Below, one piece after another: positions 25,017-33,224 of a stretch of 64,000 nucleotides of DNA. Source of the stretch: Bradyrhizobium sp. MOS003 (lineage in GTDB: Bacteria; Pseudomonadota; Alphaproteobacteria; Rhizobiales; Xanthobacteraceae). The notes under the pieces are model-generated. The model was given only the letters and a program-made list of their open reading frames with translations, had not been told where the DNA came from and made no database searches. The translations under genes and the position numbers were made by a program. The stretch's first letter is position 1; each line of letters begins with the position of its first letter. The stretch is from contig NZ_PYFW01000003.1 in assembly GCF_003020125.1 (NCBI RefSeq), positions 62,001 through 126,000 on the forward strand, read 5' to 3'.

Positions 25017-27200
25017 ATGTCCAGGAAAGTGATCCGGTGGTCGGTTGCACTGATCGTCGTGGTGGTGCTGGTCTTCGCATATCTGCCCTCCTTCATCGCC
25101 GATTCCATCTACAAGAACGTCGACGACATCACCGACGGCGAAATGCCCGCCACCATCACGGCCTTTCAATCGGGACCGGACGTCGTCAGCACCATCGGTG
25201 GCAGTGGCGAGGGCCTGAACTGCAGCCTGCCGCCCTGGGCCAACATATTCTTCGACGGCGGCCGGGATTCCGACCAGAAGCGCCATCTCGTCCTGCAGCG
25301 CTTCAGGCAGGCCTGCGTCTTTCACGACCTGTGCTATCGCCATGGCCTTGCGACCTATGGCTATAACCAGAACGATTGCGATCGCATTCTGCAGAACGCG
25401 GCTTTTCGACTCTGTTTCTACATTCGAAACGGCAGCCAGGAGAGCAGCGCGGCGCGCTGTCAGACCGACTCCAAGATGGTTCTGGCAGGCGTGAGCCTCG
25501 GAGGATACGACGCTTTTCGCGGCTGGGACCGATCGACCTATTTCGAGTTCGATTCCGACCCGTCGCGGTCGAACGGATTTCTGGTCAGCCGTGTGGTCAG
25601 TCATCCATTCAAGTCGATTCTGCCCGCCAAATACGCCAATGATCCTGATCAGGTCATTCTCATGTTCGAGAACCTTCGCTCCAATCTCGCCGTGACCTGC
25701 ATCACCTGCGCGAATGTTCCCGTCCTGGAATGGACCACCGATCCGAATGCGGTCAGCGCCGAACTGAGCTCAGTCGGGGTGACGCGGTTGCCGGATGTGC
25801 TGCTCAGGCGCGTACCCATGCTGACCGAAACCATGCCGGTCTGGTTGCCGCCGCGCCGGCGGCATGCGGCACCGCATCTCCTGGTCGATGGAACGGGCAG
25901 GGATCATCTGATCTGGATGAGCCGGAACAACCCGGAGAACAGCGTATCCTGCATCGTCGGCGCCGATGCTGCGCGTCTCCTCACCAACACCTTGCCGACC
26001 CGGGATCTGTGCTCGGTCGATGCGGGCCCGTCGCTCACCCGCGTGGAGATCGACATGTTCGCGAGCTCTCCGCTTCCGATGGAAGTCCCTGGAAGTCCTG
26101 ACATCATATATACGACTTCGATCAGCTCGCAGAAGACGAAAGAGCACCATCTGAGCTTCTGTTCGCGCTCCGCGTCCAGGAAGGTGGAGGGGACCGATGA
26201 TGACCGGTCCAAATGCGTCACCTTCCCCGAAACTGAGGTCCGTGACGGCTCCGGGCTCGGTGCCTTTCAGAGCTTTCCGTTTGTTCGCCCCGGACAGCAG
26301 ATCTATTTCGCGCGGGACATCGCACAGCAAACGGATTCGCCGCTGACCGCCATCTGGCAGCGCGCCTTCGGCAACACCTTCTCGCCCGAAGGTGCGCTGC
26401 TCGTGATCGACGTTGCACCGCCGCTCGCCGCCAAAGGACCTCTCTCGGCCAAGCTGAAGAAGATCGTCCGGTTCAACATCGACGATCGCTTCGATCCGAT
26501 GATGCCGATCACGCGCAAGGCGGACGATTTGCGATTCCTGAGCCTCGAGGCGTCGAAGTCGAGCGTGCACCTTCGCACGATCGATTTTGCCACGGATAAC
26601 CCCTCCGTCGGCAATGTGCGGCTGACGATGGGCAACGGTGACGTGGAGCTGGACCGCTCGTGGGCAGAGAGACCCGTGCTGGTCCTGGAGACCAGGGAGG
26701 CGCGACCGAGGACCAAGCTGGTGTTCTCGCGTGGCGAAATCGCGATCGAACCGGGCAAGCCCACAGCGACCACGGAAGCGTTGAAGCTGGAGACCCTGGT
26801 ATTCGAACGCGATGCTGCGGCGCCTTCGACTACGCCGTTCGTTAAATCGGCGGGAGCGGCGTGCCGCATCGTCTACGAGTTCCAAGCGGAGCGCACCGAT
26901 TGGCCGTGCTACCGCGTATTCGACCCCGACCGCACGATGCGGGCCTCGCCGGCGATGAGGATGCGGGCCTCCCAAATGCTGGTCGGGCGGTTCACCCAAG
27001 GGGCGGGCCACGGCATTGCATTTCCCGATCTCTGCCTGAAATCGGAGCCGATCATCCTGGCACCGCAAGGGAGCACGTTTGTGCCCGTGAGCGAGACCGC
27101 GGGCTGGAAGGGACCGCCAAGGTTTCAACGGACCATCACATGTGAGCCGCTCGACGCCGCGGGAGTGGTGAGCCGTCCCATCGCGCAGACGGCGCCGTAA
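25017..27200 (+). CDS. Membrane-anchored protein with a phospholipase A2-like active-site signature
   Basis: A 727-residue protein of unknown family. Residues 6-25 form one transmembrane or signal anchor (VIRWSVALIVVVVLVFAYLP), which would place the rest outside the cytoplasm. Residues 100-123 read ACVFHDLCYRHGLATYGYNQNDCDR, followed by a C-F pair at 133-134. This parallels secreted phospholipase A2, where C-x2-HD-x-CY holds the catalytic histidine (His-103) and CDR the partner aspartate (Asp-122). The remaining 580 residues show no domain I recognise but contain many cysteines (RCQTDSK, CITCANVP, SKCVTFPE, CRIVYEF), fitting an oxidised compartment. Start ATG 25017 follows GGGGGTAGG. The gene stands alone. 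Phospholipase activity is inference from the motif. Confidence 0.62.
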   Translation: MSRKVIRWSVALIVVVVLVFAYLPSFIADSIYKNVDDITDGEMPATITAFQSGPDVVSTIGGSGEGLNCSLPPWANIFFDGGRDSDQKRHLVLQRFRQACVFHDLCYRHGLATYGYNQNDCDRILQNAAFRLCFYIRNGSQESSAARCQTDSKMVLAGVSLGGYDAFRGWDRSTYFEFDSDPSRSNGFLVSRVVSHPFKSILPAKYANDPDQVILMFENLRSNLAVTCITCANVPVLEWTTDPNAVSAELSSVGVTRLPDVLLRRVPMLTETMPVWLPPRRRHAAPHLLVDGTGRDHLIWMSRNNPENSVSCIVGADAARLLTNTLPTRDLCSVDAGPSLTRVEIDMFASSPLPMEVPGSPDIIYTTSISSQKTKEHHLSFCSRSASRKVEGTDDDRSKCVTFPETEVRDGSGLGAFQSFPFVRPGQQIYFARDIAQQTDSPLTAIWQRAFGNTFSPEGALLVIDVAPPLAAKGPLSAKLKKIVRFNIDDRFDPMMPITRKADDLRFLSLEASKSSVHLRTIDFATDNPSVGNVRLTMGNGDVELDRSWAERPVLVLETREARPRTKLVFSRGEIAIEPGKPTATTEALKLETLVFERDAAAPSTTPFVKSAGAACRIVYEFQAERTDWPCYRVFDPDRTMRASPAMRMRASQMLVGRFTQGAGHGIAFPDLCLKSEPIILAPQGSTFVPVSETAGWKGPPRFQRTITCEPLDAAGVVSRPIAQTAP

Positions 27201-27232
27201 AGGTGGGCTCGCGCTGAAGCGCGCCGATGGGC

Positions 27233-28621
27233 CTACTTCACCGCCAACCGCAAAAAGCTCATCACGCTGCCGAGCGCGGCAAAGCCCGCGCCGAGCGCCA
27301 GCGCCAAGGTCGCGCCGTCGTGGCCCGCGAGCGCGAAGCAGGCCGCGGCGATCGCCGCGCCGGTGGTCTGCCCGATCAGGCGCGCGGTCGCGACGATGCC
27401 CGAGGCGCTGCCGCTCCTGTGCGGCGGTGCGCTCGACATCACCGCCTTCATGTTCGGCGCCTGGAAGAAGCCGAAACCCATGCCGCAGATCACCATCCGC
27501 CAGATGATGTCGGCGATGGCAGGGTTGGCCGGAAGCGTCGCGAGCAGCGCCATGCCGATGCCGAGCAGCACCAACCCGATGCCGCCGAGCAGGCCTACCG
27601 AATGGCGGTCGGACAGGCGCCCCGCGATCGGCGCCATGATGCCGACCACCAGCGGCCACGGCGTCATGAAGAAGCCGGTCTCGACCTGCGAGCGCCCGAG
27701 CACGTCTTCGAAATAGAACGGCAGCGAGACGAAGGCGAGCCCCTGCACGGCGAAGGAGCACACCGCGGTCGCGGCCGACAGGGCGAACATCGGCCGGCTG
27801 AACAGGTCGATCGGTAGCATCGGCGCCGGGTGATCGGCGTGCCGGCGCGTCAGGATGAAGCCGAGCACGAGGGCCGTGACCAACTCGACACCCACGACCA
27901 CCGGCGACAGATTGTGCGCGGCGCTGCCGATGCCGGTGATGAACAGGCCGAGGCAGGCCGCCGCCAGCATCGCGCCAAGAAAGTCGAACCCGTGGTCCGC
28001 CCGCGGCGTCTTCGGCAGCATTGCAACGCCGATGCCGATGGCGACGAGGCCAAAGGGAATGTTGACCGCGAACAGCCACGGCCACGGGCCGACCGCCAGG
28101 ATGGCGGAGGCGACCGACGGTCCGACGGTGAAGGCGGTTGCAACCACCAGCGCGTTGTGGCCGAAACCGCGGCCCTGCATTCGGCCGGGATAGACGAAGC
28201 GTACCAGCGCCGTGTTGACGCTCATGATGCCGCTGGCCCCCAGCCCCTGCAGCGTGCGCGCGACCAGCAGGCTGTCGAGCGACCAGGCCACCGCGCAGAG
28301 CAGCGAGGCGATGGTGAACAGGATCAGGCCGCCGAGATAGATGCGCTGGTGCCCGACGATCTCGCCGAGCGCGCCCAGCGGCAGCAGCGTCGCCACCAGC
28401 GCGATCTGGTAGACGTTGACCACCCAGACCGACTGCTCCGGCGAGACATGAAGATCGGCGGCAATGGCGGGCAGGGCGATGTTGGCGATCGCGGTGTCGA
28501 GCGAGGCCATCGCCAGCGCGGTGAAGATCGCGGCAATTGCCCAGCGCCGCTGCGCGGGCGGGAGGCCATCAGATGTGGTGTGGTCGGGCTCGCGCGCGGC
28601 GGCAGGTAACGTGATTGTCAT
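27233..28621 (-). CDS. MFS transporter, DHA2 (14-helix) multidrug efflux family
   Basis: A 462-residue inner-membrane proton-driven exporter. The family C motif region and helix 1 are visible in ALAMASLDTAIANIALPAIAADLHVSPEQSVWVVNVYQIALVATLLPLGALGEIVGHQRIYL, typical of drug:H+ antiporter family 2. ATG 28621 was chosen as the start (MTITLPAAAREP); an upstream in-frame ATG adds an arginine-rich stretch. No regulator or periplasmic adaptor gene is adjacent. Substrate unknown. Confidence 0.88.
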   Translation of the reverse strand: MTITLPAAAREPDHTTSDGLPPAQRRWAIAAIFTALAMASLDTAIANIALPAIAADLHVSPEQSVWVVNVYQIALVATLLPLGALGEIVGHQRIYLGGLILFTIASLLCAVAWSLDSLLVARTLQGLGASGIMSVNTALVRFVYPGRMQGRGFGHNALVVATAFTVGPSVASAILAVGPWPWLFAVNIPFGLVAIGIGVAMLPKTPRADHGFDFLGAMLAAACLGLFITGIGSAAHNLSPVVVGVELVTALVLGFILTRRHADHPAPMLPIDLFSRPMFALSAATAVCSFAVQGLAFVSLPFYFEDVLGRSQVETGFFMTPWPLVVGIMAPIAGRLSDRHSVGLLGGIGLVLLGIGMALLATLPANPAIADIIWRMVICGMGFGFFQAPNMKAVMSSAPPHRSGSASGIVATARLIGQTTGAAIAAACFALAGHDGATLALALGAGFAALGSVMSFLRLAVK

Positions 28622-28806
28622 TGCCTTGGTGTCATTGCGTTCGCGCGTTGCCCGGGCGGCGTGGCGATAGCGGAATTTGGCATGTACTACGGCTGGCTTC
28701 GCTTCCACAGGCATATGCCTGCATGCGGTGTATGCGCGAAGCTGAGGCGATGCCCGCTCGCGCTGGCGTATGATCGCGCCGCTGCTGCAAATGTCAGGGG
28801 ATCGCC

Positions 28807-29868
28807 ATGCGAATCGTCGTTCTGCCCGGTGACGGCATCGGACCCGAGATCACGAGTGCGACATCCGGCGTGCTGCGCGCGGCGTCCGAGCGCTTCCAGC
28901 TCAATTTGCGCCTGGAGGAGCACGCGGTCGGGCACGCGAGCCTGAAGCTGTCAGGCACGACCGTGCGCCCCGAACTGCTCGATATCGTCCGCGCCGCCGA
29001 CGGCCTGATCCTGGGCCCGACCGCGACCTTCGACTTCAAGGACGAGGCGCATGGCGAGATCAACCCGTCCCGGCACTTCCGCAAGAACCTCGACCTCTAC
29101 GCCAATGTCAGGCCCGCGCGCACCTATCCGGTCAGGCCGGGCCGCATCGGTGATTTCGACCTCGTCGTGGTCCGCGAGAACACCGAAGGCTTCTATGCCG
29201 ACCGCAACATGGAGCAGGGCAACGGCGAGATGCTGGTCACGCCAGATGTCGTGATCTCGCTGCGAAGGATCACGCGGCTCTGCTGCGAGCGCATCGCGCA
29301 TGCCGCCTGCCGTCTGGCGATGAAGCGGCGCAAGCATCTCACCATCGTGCACAAGGCCAATGTGCTCAAGATCGGGGACGGCATGTTCCTCGACATCTGC
29401 CGCGAGGCCGCGAAGGCCTATCCGGGCCTTGGCGTCGACGACATCCTGGTCGATGCCATGATGGCGCATGTGGTCCGCAACCCCGGTCGTTTCGACGTCA
29501 TCGTCTCCACCAACATGTTCGGCGACATCCTGTCCGATCTCACGGCGGAGCTTTCCGGCAGCCTCGGCCTCGGCGGCTCCCTCAATGTCGGTGACCGCTA
29601 CGCCATGGCGCAGGCCGCGCACGGCTCGGCGCCCGACATCGCCCGGCAGGACGTCGCCAATCCGGTTTCGCTGATCCTGTCGACAGCCCTGCTGCTCGCC
29701 TGGCACGGGGAGAGGAGCGGCGCCGTCCGCTACGAGGAGGCCGCGCGCGCGATCGAGGCGGCGGTGGCGAAGGCGCTTGGCAAGGGCAGGGCGACGCGCG
29801 ATGTCGGCGGCAAGCTAGGCACCATCGCAGCGGGCGCGGCAATTGAGGAGATCCTGCAGGCGGGGTGA
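28807..29868 (+). CDS. Isocitrate/isopropylmalate dehydrogenase family protein
   Basis: A 353-residue decarboxylating dehydrogenase of the beta-hydroxyacid family. Signature parts are LPGDGIGPEIT at the N-terminus, NLDLYANVRPARTYP, VVVRENTEGFYADR, IVHKANVLKIGDGMF and FDVIVSTNMFGDILSDLTAELSGSLGLGGS. The catalytic Lys and metal-ligand Asp residues are in these segments. It is not next to leucine or TCA genes and could act on isocitrate, isopropylmalate, tartrate or homoisocitrate; the cofactor region HGSAPDIARQDVANP fits NAD use. ATG 28807 starts MRIVVLPGDGIG. Confidence 0.88.
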   Translation: MRIVVLPGDGIGPEITSATSGVLRAASERFQLNLRLEEHAVGHASLKLSGTTVRPELLDIVRAADGLILGPTATFDFKDEAHGEINPSRHFRKNLDLYANVRPARTYPVRPGRIGDFDLVVVRENTEGFYADRNMEQGNGEMLVTPDVVISLRRITRLCCERIAHAACRLAMKRRKHLTIVHKANVLKIGDGMFLDICREAAKAYPGLGVDDILVDAMMAHVVRNPGRFDVIVSTNMFGDILSDLTAELSGSLGLGGSLNVGDRYAMAQAAHGSAPDIARQDVANPVSLILSTALLLAWHGERSGAVRYEEAARAIEAAVAKALGKGRATRDVGGKLGTIAAGAAIEEILQAG

Positions 29869-30039
29869 GCGGAGCCGGCACATTTTTTTCCCCAGGCTCA
29901 ATGCAAAATTTCGAAAAACAACCCCATGCACAGTAGAACGCCATTGATCGATAAGGCAATTTCGGGCCGATACACGACCGCATTTGCCGCTGCGGTCAAT
30001 TTGACTCGTCGGGCAAAACACCGGCAGCGGTTTAGCCCG

Positions 30040-30315
30040 TCAAGGCTGAAGGGCCACAATCTGATACAAGACCACGGCGGCGCCGAGACAGCGCCGCCAA
30101 GGGTTGACGCCGCGAAGGATTTCGTCGAAGCCCCAGATGATCAGGCCACCCCTCATGACGATCTTCAATGCGGTGTTGGTTTGACCTGCGGCTGGCAATA
30201 ACCAGAGCAGAGCCGCAGCAACGATCACGATCCAAAGGATCAGATTCGGCCACTGCGCGATGGTGATGGCACCAGTTTCACGATTCCGGAAGAACCACCG
30301 AAAGAATCGCCGCAC
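30040..30315 (-). CDS. Small two-helix membrane protein
   Basis: A 91-residue basic protein with two likely membrane segments (LILWIVIVAAALLWLLPAAG and ALKIVMRGGLIIWGFDEILRGV...LGAAVVLYQIVAL). It starts 15 bases after the upstream flavin-binding stress protein gene and is probably co-transcribed with it. I do not recognise a named family. Confidence 0.68.
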   Translation of the reverse strand: MRRFFRWFFRNRETGAITIAQWPNLILWIVIVAAALLWLLPAAGQTNTALKIVMRGGLIIWGFDEILRGVNPWRRCLGAAVVLYQIVALQP

Positions 30316-30330
30316 GATCGACCGTGCCGA

Positions 30331-30762
30331 TCAGAGCGCAACCTCGCCCTCTTCACGGCCTTTCCAATAGGTGATCCGGTTGGCTTTCACCTTGATCAGG
30401 ACGATGCCCGGCGTGTCGATGCCGTGCTCGAACCACTTGTCGAGGTCGCTGGTCCAATGCTTTTGAAGGACGGCTTTGTCCCGGATCAGCTCGGCGGTGC
30501 CCTCGACGGCCACGTAAATCCCTTGCGAGAAGAGACCCGCTTCTGACGAAAATCCGAGCGCGACTTTCGGATTTCGCTGGATGTCCGATACGGTCCGGGC
30601 CTGATCATACGTAAAGTAATACGAGGTGCCATCGTAGGCGACATCGCCGTTGTTGCTCATCGGACGATTGGCGATCTCGCCGTTGTCGGTGTGGGTCGAA
30701 AGAATGGCGATGTCGATACCGGCCATGTCCTTTGCGATCTCGGCCAGCAGTTTCTTGGACAT
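30331..30762 (-). CDS. Pyridoxamine 5'-phosphate oxidase-like general stress protein
   Basis: A 143-residue split-barrel flavin-binding protein. The sequence LAEIAKDMAGIDIAILSTHTDNGEIANRPMSNNGDVAYDGTSYYFTYDQARTVSDIQRNPKVALGF is characteristic of the general stress protein 26 branch of the family, which lacks the residues for true PNP oxidation. A flavin- or F420-like cofactor role is usual. It heads a two-gene unit with the small membrane protein and lies next to a CsbD-like stress gene. Confidence 0.85.
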   Translation of the reverse strand: MSKKLLAEIAKDMAGIDIAILSTHTDNGEIANRPMSNNGDVAYDGTSYYFTYDQARTVSDIQRNPKVALGFSSEAGLFSQGIYVAVEGTAELIRDKAVLQKHWTSDLDKWFEHGIDTPGIVLIKVKANRITYWKGREEGEVAL

Positions 30763-30876
30763 GAACTTTCCTCAGTAAGGGTTGAGCAACGGCTTCAGCA
30801 ACGCGCCGCGCGCGCTCTATGCTTCCAAAATGAAACCGCCCCCGACACAGCCGGAGGCGGTATAAATCAGATCGGA

Positions 30877-31053
30877 TTAGTGGCCGGTGCCCGGCTTCGT
30901 GGTCTTCGGGGGCTTGCCGTCTTCCATGCGGCCCTCATTGCGAAGATCGCGTCCCTCTTGCGCCTTGCGCTGGCTCTCGGGATCCTTGCCGTGCTCGTTC
31001 ATCTCTTCCTTGACGTAGCCGGCGCCTTCCTTGATCTTGCCTTCAACGCTCAT
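30877..31053 (-). CDS. CsbD-like small stress protein
   Basis: A 58-residue, highly charged protein (MSVEGKIKEGAGYVKEEMNEHGKDPESQRKAQEGRDLR...). The opening KIKEGAGYVKEEM matches the CsbD-type repeat; such proteins are abundant in stationary or osmotically stressed cells and probably unfolded. A near-ideal ribosome site (AAGGAGAACACC) precedes ATG 31053, and a perfect EcfG promoter lies 27 to 51 bases upstream, so it should belong to the PhyR-EcfG general stress regulon. Confidence 0.85.
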   Translation of the reverse strand: MSVEGKIKEGAGYVKEEMNEHGKDPESQRKAQEGRDLRNEGRMEDGKPPKTTKPGTGH

Positions 31054-31079
31054 GGTGTTCTCCTTATCATATAGGAGAC

Positions 31080-31104
31080 AACGCGTTGGCCGGTTGACCG
31101 TTCC
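31080..31104 (-). promoter_or_regulatory. EcfG (general stress response sigma factor) promoter for the CsbD-like gene
   Basis: On the minus strand GGAAC (31104-31100) is separated by exactly 16 bases from CGTT (31083-31080), the full alphaproteobacterial EcfG consensus. The -10 element ends 26 bases before the start codon, leaving a short leader with a good ribosome site. Confidence 0.85.
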
Positions 31105-31315
31105 GGAATTAGACTGACGCCAATTTGCGCGGAACCTACCGGCTTGCGAATGCCGATGATCGGGGCGTTCCCACCTTTCGCGCGGTGCCGGGACTGGGCT
31201 CCGGGCGACCGAGACGTTGACCGGTCGGGCTAAACACTGGCAAAACACGATCGTGGCGGAGATCGCGGCGTGAATGTATCGACGGTGAACGCCGGCACTT
31301 CCAGTGGATTGACCT

Positions 31316-31669
31316 ATGACATCTGAGAGCGACGGCATCAACCTCGCAGCCAAGCCGAGCGGAACGGGTTGCGCGGACTGTTCAGCGGCAGGCGGGTGGT
31401 GGTTTCATCTCCGCAGATGTACCGAATGCGGCCACATCGGCTGCTGTGATGCGTCACCCAACCAGCATGCGTCGAAGCACAACGCGGCGACAGGTCACCC
31501 GATCATCACGAGCTTCGAGCCGGGCGAGCGATGGTTTTACGACTATCGGACAGGAGAGGCTTTCGTCGGCCCGAAGCTTCAGGGCCCTCAATCCCATCCG
31601 TCGGATCAGCCGGTGCCGGGGCCGGCTGGGGCCGTGCCTTCAGACTGGCAAACACGGCTCCACGACTAG
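31316..31669 (+). CDS. UBP-type zinc finger protein
   Basis: A 117-residue cytoplasmic protein with the zinc-finger ubiquitin-protease fold seen in many bacterial stand-alone proteins. Zinc ligands are CADCSAAGGWWFHLRRCTECGHIGCCD and the histidines in ASKHNAATGHPI. EPGERWFYDYRTGEAFVGPKL is the typical C-terminal half. Bacteria lack ubiquitin, so it likely binds a C-terminal diglycine-like tail or another ligand. It sits among stress-type genes and diverges from the CsbD-like gene. Confidence 0.87.
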   Translation: MTSESDGINLAAKPSGTGCADCSAAGGWWFHLRRCTECGHIGCCDASPNQHASKHNAATGHPIITSFEPGERWFYDYRTGEAFVGPKLQGPQSHPSDQPVPGPAGAVPSDWQTRLHD

Positions 31670-31802
31670 GCAGCAGCTCGAGCCATTGGCTGAGCATCGA
31701 CGACCCACCGACCGATTTTGTCCCTACAGCATGGCCCGCCACGCCGGTGTTCTGGAGTGCATGTTGTTTGCAGGGGCGGCAGGCATCGTGGGTAAGGCAC
31801 TT

Positions 31803-31870
31803 GCGAAACCCATCATGCTTGATCTTGAAAGCGGTCGATGGGTTTCGCTGCGCTCTACCCATCCTACGGG
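31803..31870. repeat. Short intergenic repeat with inverted arms, copy 1
   Basis: GCGAAACCCATC (31803-31814) and GATGGGTTTCGC (31837-31848) are perfect inverted arms. The right part, CGATGGGTTTCGCTGCG followed by CTCTACCCATCCTACGGG, is repeated with a few changes at 32295-32329 in direct orientation. The pair brackets the DUF202 gene. This sequence type is common between genes in Bradyrhizobium as I recall. Confidence 0.7.
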
Positions 31871-31890
31871 GGCGGTGATCAACGACGAAG

Positions 31891-32274
31891 TCAGAGCGCA
31901 AAATACACCGTCATCGCTGTCACGATCAGGCCCAGCACGACGGCGAGCACCAGTTCGGCCTTGATGCCGGCGGCGGAATGGGGTTGTGCGTCGTCGATCA
32001 TTCGGCCGATCCTGATGAAGCGAATGAGCGAAATCACGATCATGGCGATCCCGATCAGGATCAGCGCCAGGCCGTCATAGTGACTGAACGCGCCCGTGAA
32101 GCGATCGAATTGCAGTCGAGACCCGATCTCCGTCCTGCTGGCTTCGGCGATGGTTCGGACGAACAGGTTGAGTTTCTCGACGACAAAGCCAAACGCGATG
32201 ACCGCGATGCCCGTCCTGACCCAGGCGAGAAAAGTCCGCTCGTTCGCGGCGTGGTCGGAGTATCTCTCGATCAT
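31891..32274 (-). CDS. DUF202/YidH-family membrane protein
   Basis: A 127-residue inner-membrane protein with three membrane segments. The family signature ANERTFLAWVRTGIAVIAFGFVVEKL is at residues 11-35, followed by two further helices (ALILIGIAMIVISLIRFIRI and LVLAVVLGLIVTAMTVYFAL). Function is unknown across the family. The gene is enclosed by two direct copies of a short repeat, the second 20 bases before its start, so its own promoter region is very short. Confidence 0.86.
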   Translation of the reverse strand: MIERYSDHAANERTFLAWVRTGIAVIAFGFVVEKLNLFVRTIAEASRTEIGSRLQFDRFTGAFSHYDGLALILIGIAMIVISLIRFIRIGRMIDDAQPHSAAGIKAELVLAVVLGLIVTAMTVYFAL

Positions 32275-32294
32275 CGACTCTCTCTGGATGTTGT

Positions 32295-32329
32295 CGATCG
32301 GTTTCGCTGCGCTCTACCCGTTCTACGGC
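32295..32329. repeat. Short intergenic repeat, copy 2
   Basis: A 35-bp direct copy of the right part of the element at 31836-31870, sharing GGTTTCGCTGCGCTCTACCC and differing at about six flanking positions. It lies between the DUF202 start and the end of the SDR gene. Confidence 0.65.
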
Positions 32330-32335
32330 TGCCTC

Positions 32336-33079
32336 CTAAAACTGATACCGCCGCAATCCCCCATCCACCGGGATCACCGTGCCCGTGATGTAGCGCGCCA
32401 CCGGTGAGGCCAGGAACACCGCGAGTGCCGCCAGATCCTCCGGCTCGCCCCAATAGCCCACGGGGATTTCCTCTTCCGCAAAGCGCTCGCGATAATCGGG
32501 CGCGTAGTTGCGGCGGATCTGCTCGCTCATGATGCGGCCGGGCGGGATGCAGTTGATGGTGATGCCGTGCTCGCCGATCTCGCGCGACAGGCCCTTGGCC
32601 CAGGCATGGACCGCTGCTTTCGCGGCGAAGGCGGCGTTGAGGCCTTCGGGCTCAGACTTGCCGGTGATGTTGACGATGCGGCCCCATTTGCGCTCGATCA
32701 TCTGCGGCAGCAGCGCATGCGCGATGCGGCGATAGCTAGTGAAGTTCAGCGCGATCGCCTCGTCCCATTTGCTGTCGGGCGCATCGACCGGCAGCGGGCG
32801 GCTGCCGCCGGCATTGTTGATGAGGATGTCGACATGGCCGAGCTCCTTCGATGCAAAGGCTGCGATCCTCTCCGCCGCGTCCTTGGCCATCACGTCCTGC
32901 TCGAACGGCGTGATCAGCCCGGAGCCTTCCTCCTTCACCAGCTCGGCGAGAAGATCGGTGCGCCGCGCCACGACGACGACGCGCACGCCCTCGGCGGCGA
33001 GGCCCTTGGCGATGGCGCGGCCGATGCCGATGCTCGCGCCGGTGACGACAGCGGTTTTCGATTTGAGCCCGAGGTCCAT
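32336..33079 (-). CDS. SDR-family oxidoreductase
   Basis: A 247-residue short-chain dehydrogenase/reductase. The NAD(P) motif is TGASIGIG (residues 14-21) and the NNAG motif is present. The usual catalytic Ser-Tyr-Lys triad is altered: the segment reads GRIVNITGKSEPEGLNAAFAAKAAVHAWAKGLSREIG, where Tyr of YxxxK appears replaced (AFAAK). It ends with the typical ITGTVIPVDGGLRRYQF. The lysine is kept, the tyrosine not, so activity may be non-standard. ATG 33079 was chosen (MDLGLKSKTAVVTG); a far-upstream ATG would add 120 implausible residues. It is divergent from tam. Confidence 0.87.
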   Translation of the reverse strand: MDLGLKSKTAVVTGASIGIGRAIAKGLAAEGVRVVVVARRTDLLAELVKEEGSGLITPFEQDVMAKDAAERIAAFASKELGHVDILINNAGGSRPLPVDAPDSKWDEAIALNFTSYRRIAHALLPQMIERKWGRIVNITGKSEPEGLNAAFAAKAAVHAWAKGLSREIGEHGITINCIPPGRIMSEQIRRNYAPDYRERFAEEEIPVGYWGEPEDLAALAVFLASPVARYITGTVIPVDGGLRRYQF

Positions 33080-33224
33080 GGTCACACGCTCTCTTGTCTG
33101 GTTCTTGCTTGTTGCTGTTCGTTGCCTGCCCGTCCCGCGAGCCTTGCGAATTGCCTGAGCGGGACGAGCAGTGGTAACCAAGAGCGGCGTTGAAGGAAAC
33201 ACGAAAAAGAAAAGGCGTTGAGCG

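Noticed and set aside
30763..30876. Possible EcfG promoter before the flavin-binding stress gene (GGAAG-N18-CGTT, minus strand)
   Set aside because: One mismatch in the -35 element and spacing two bases too long; not convincing next to the perfect sites.
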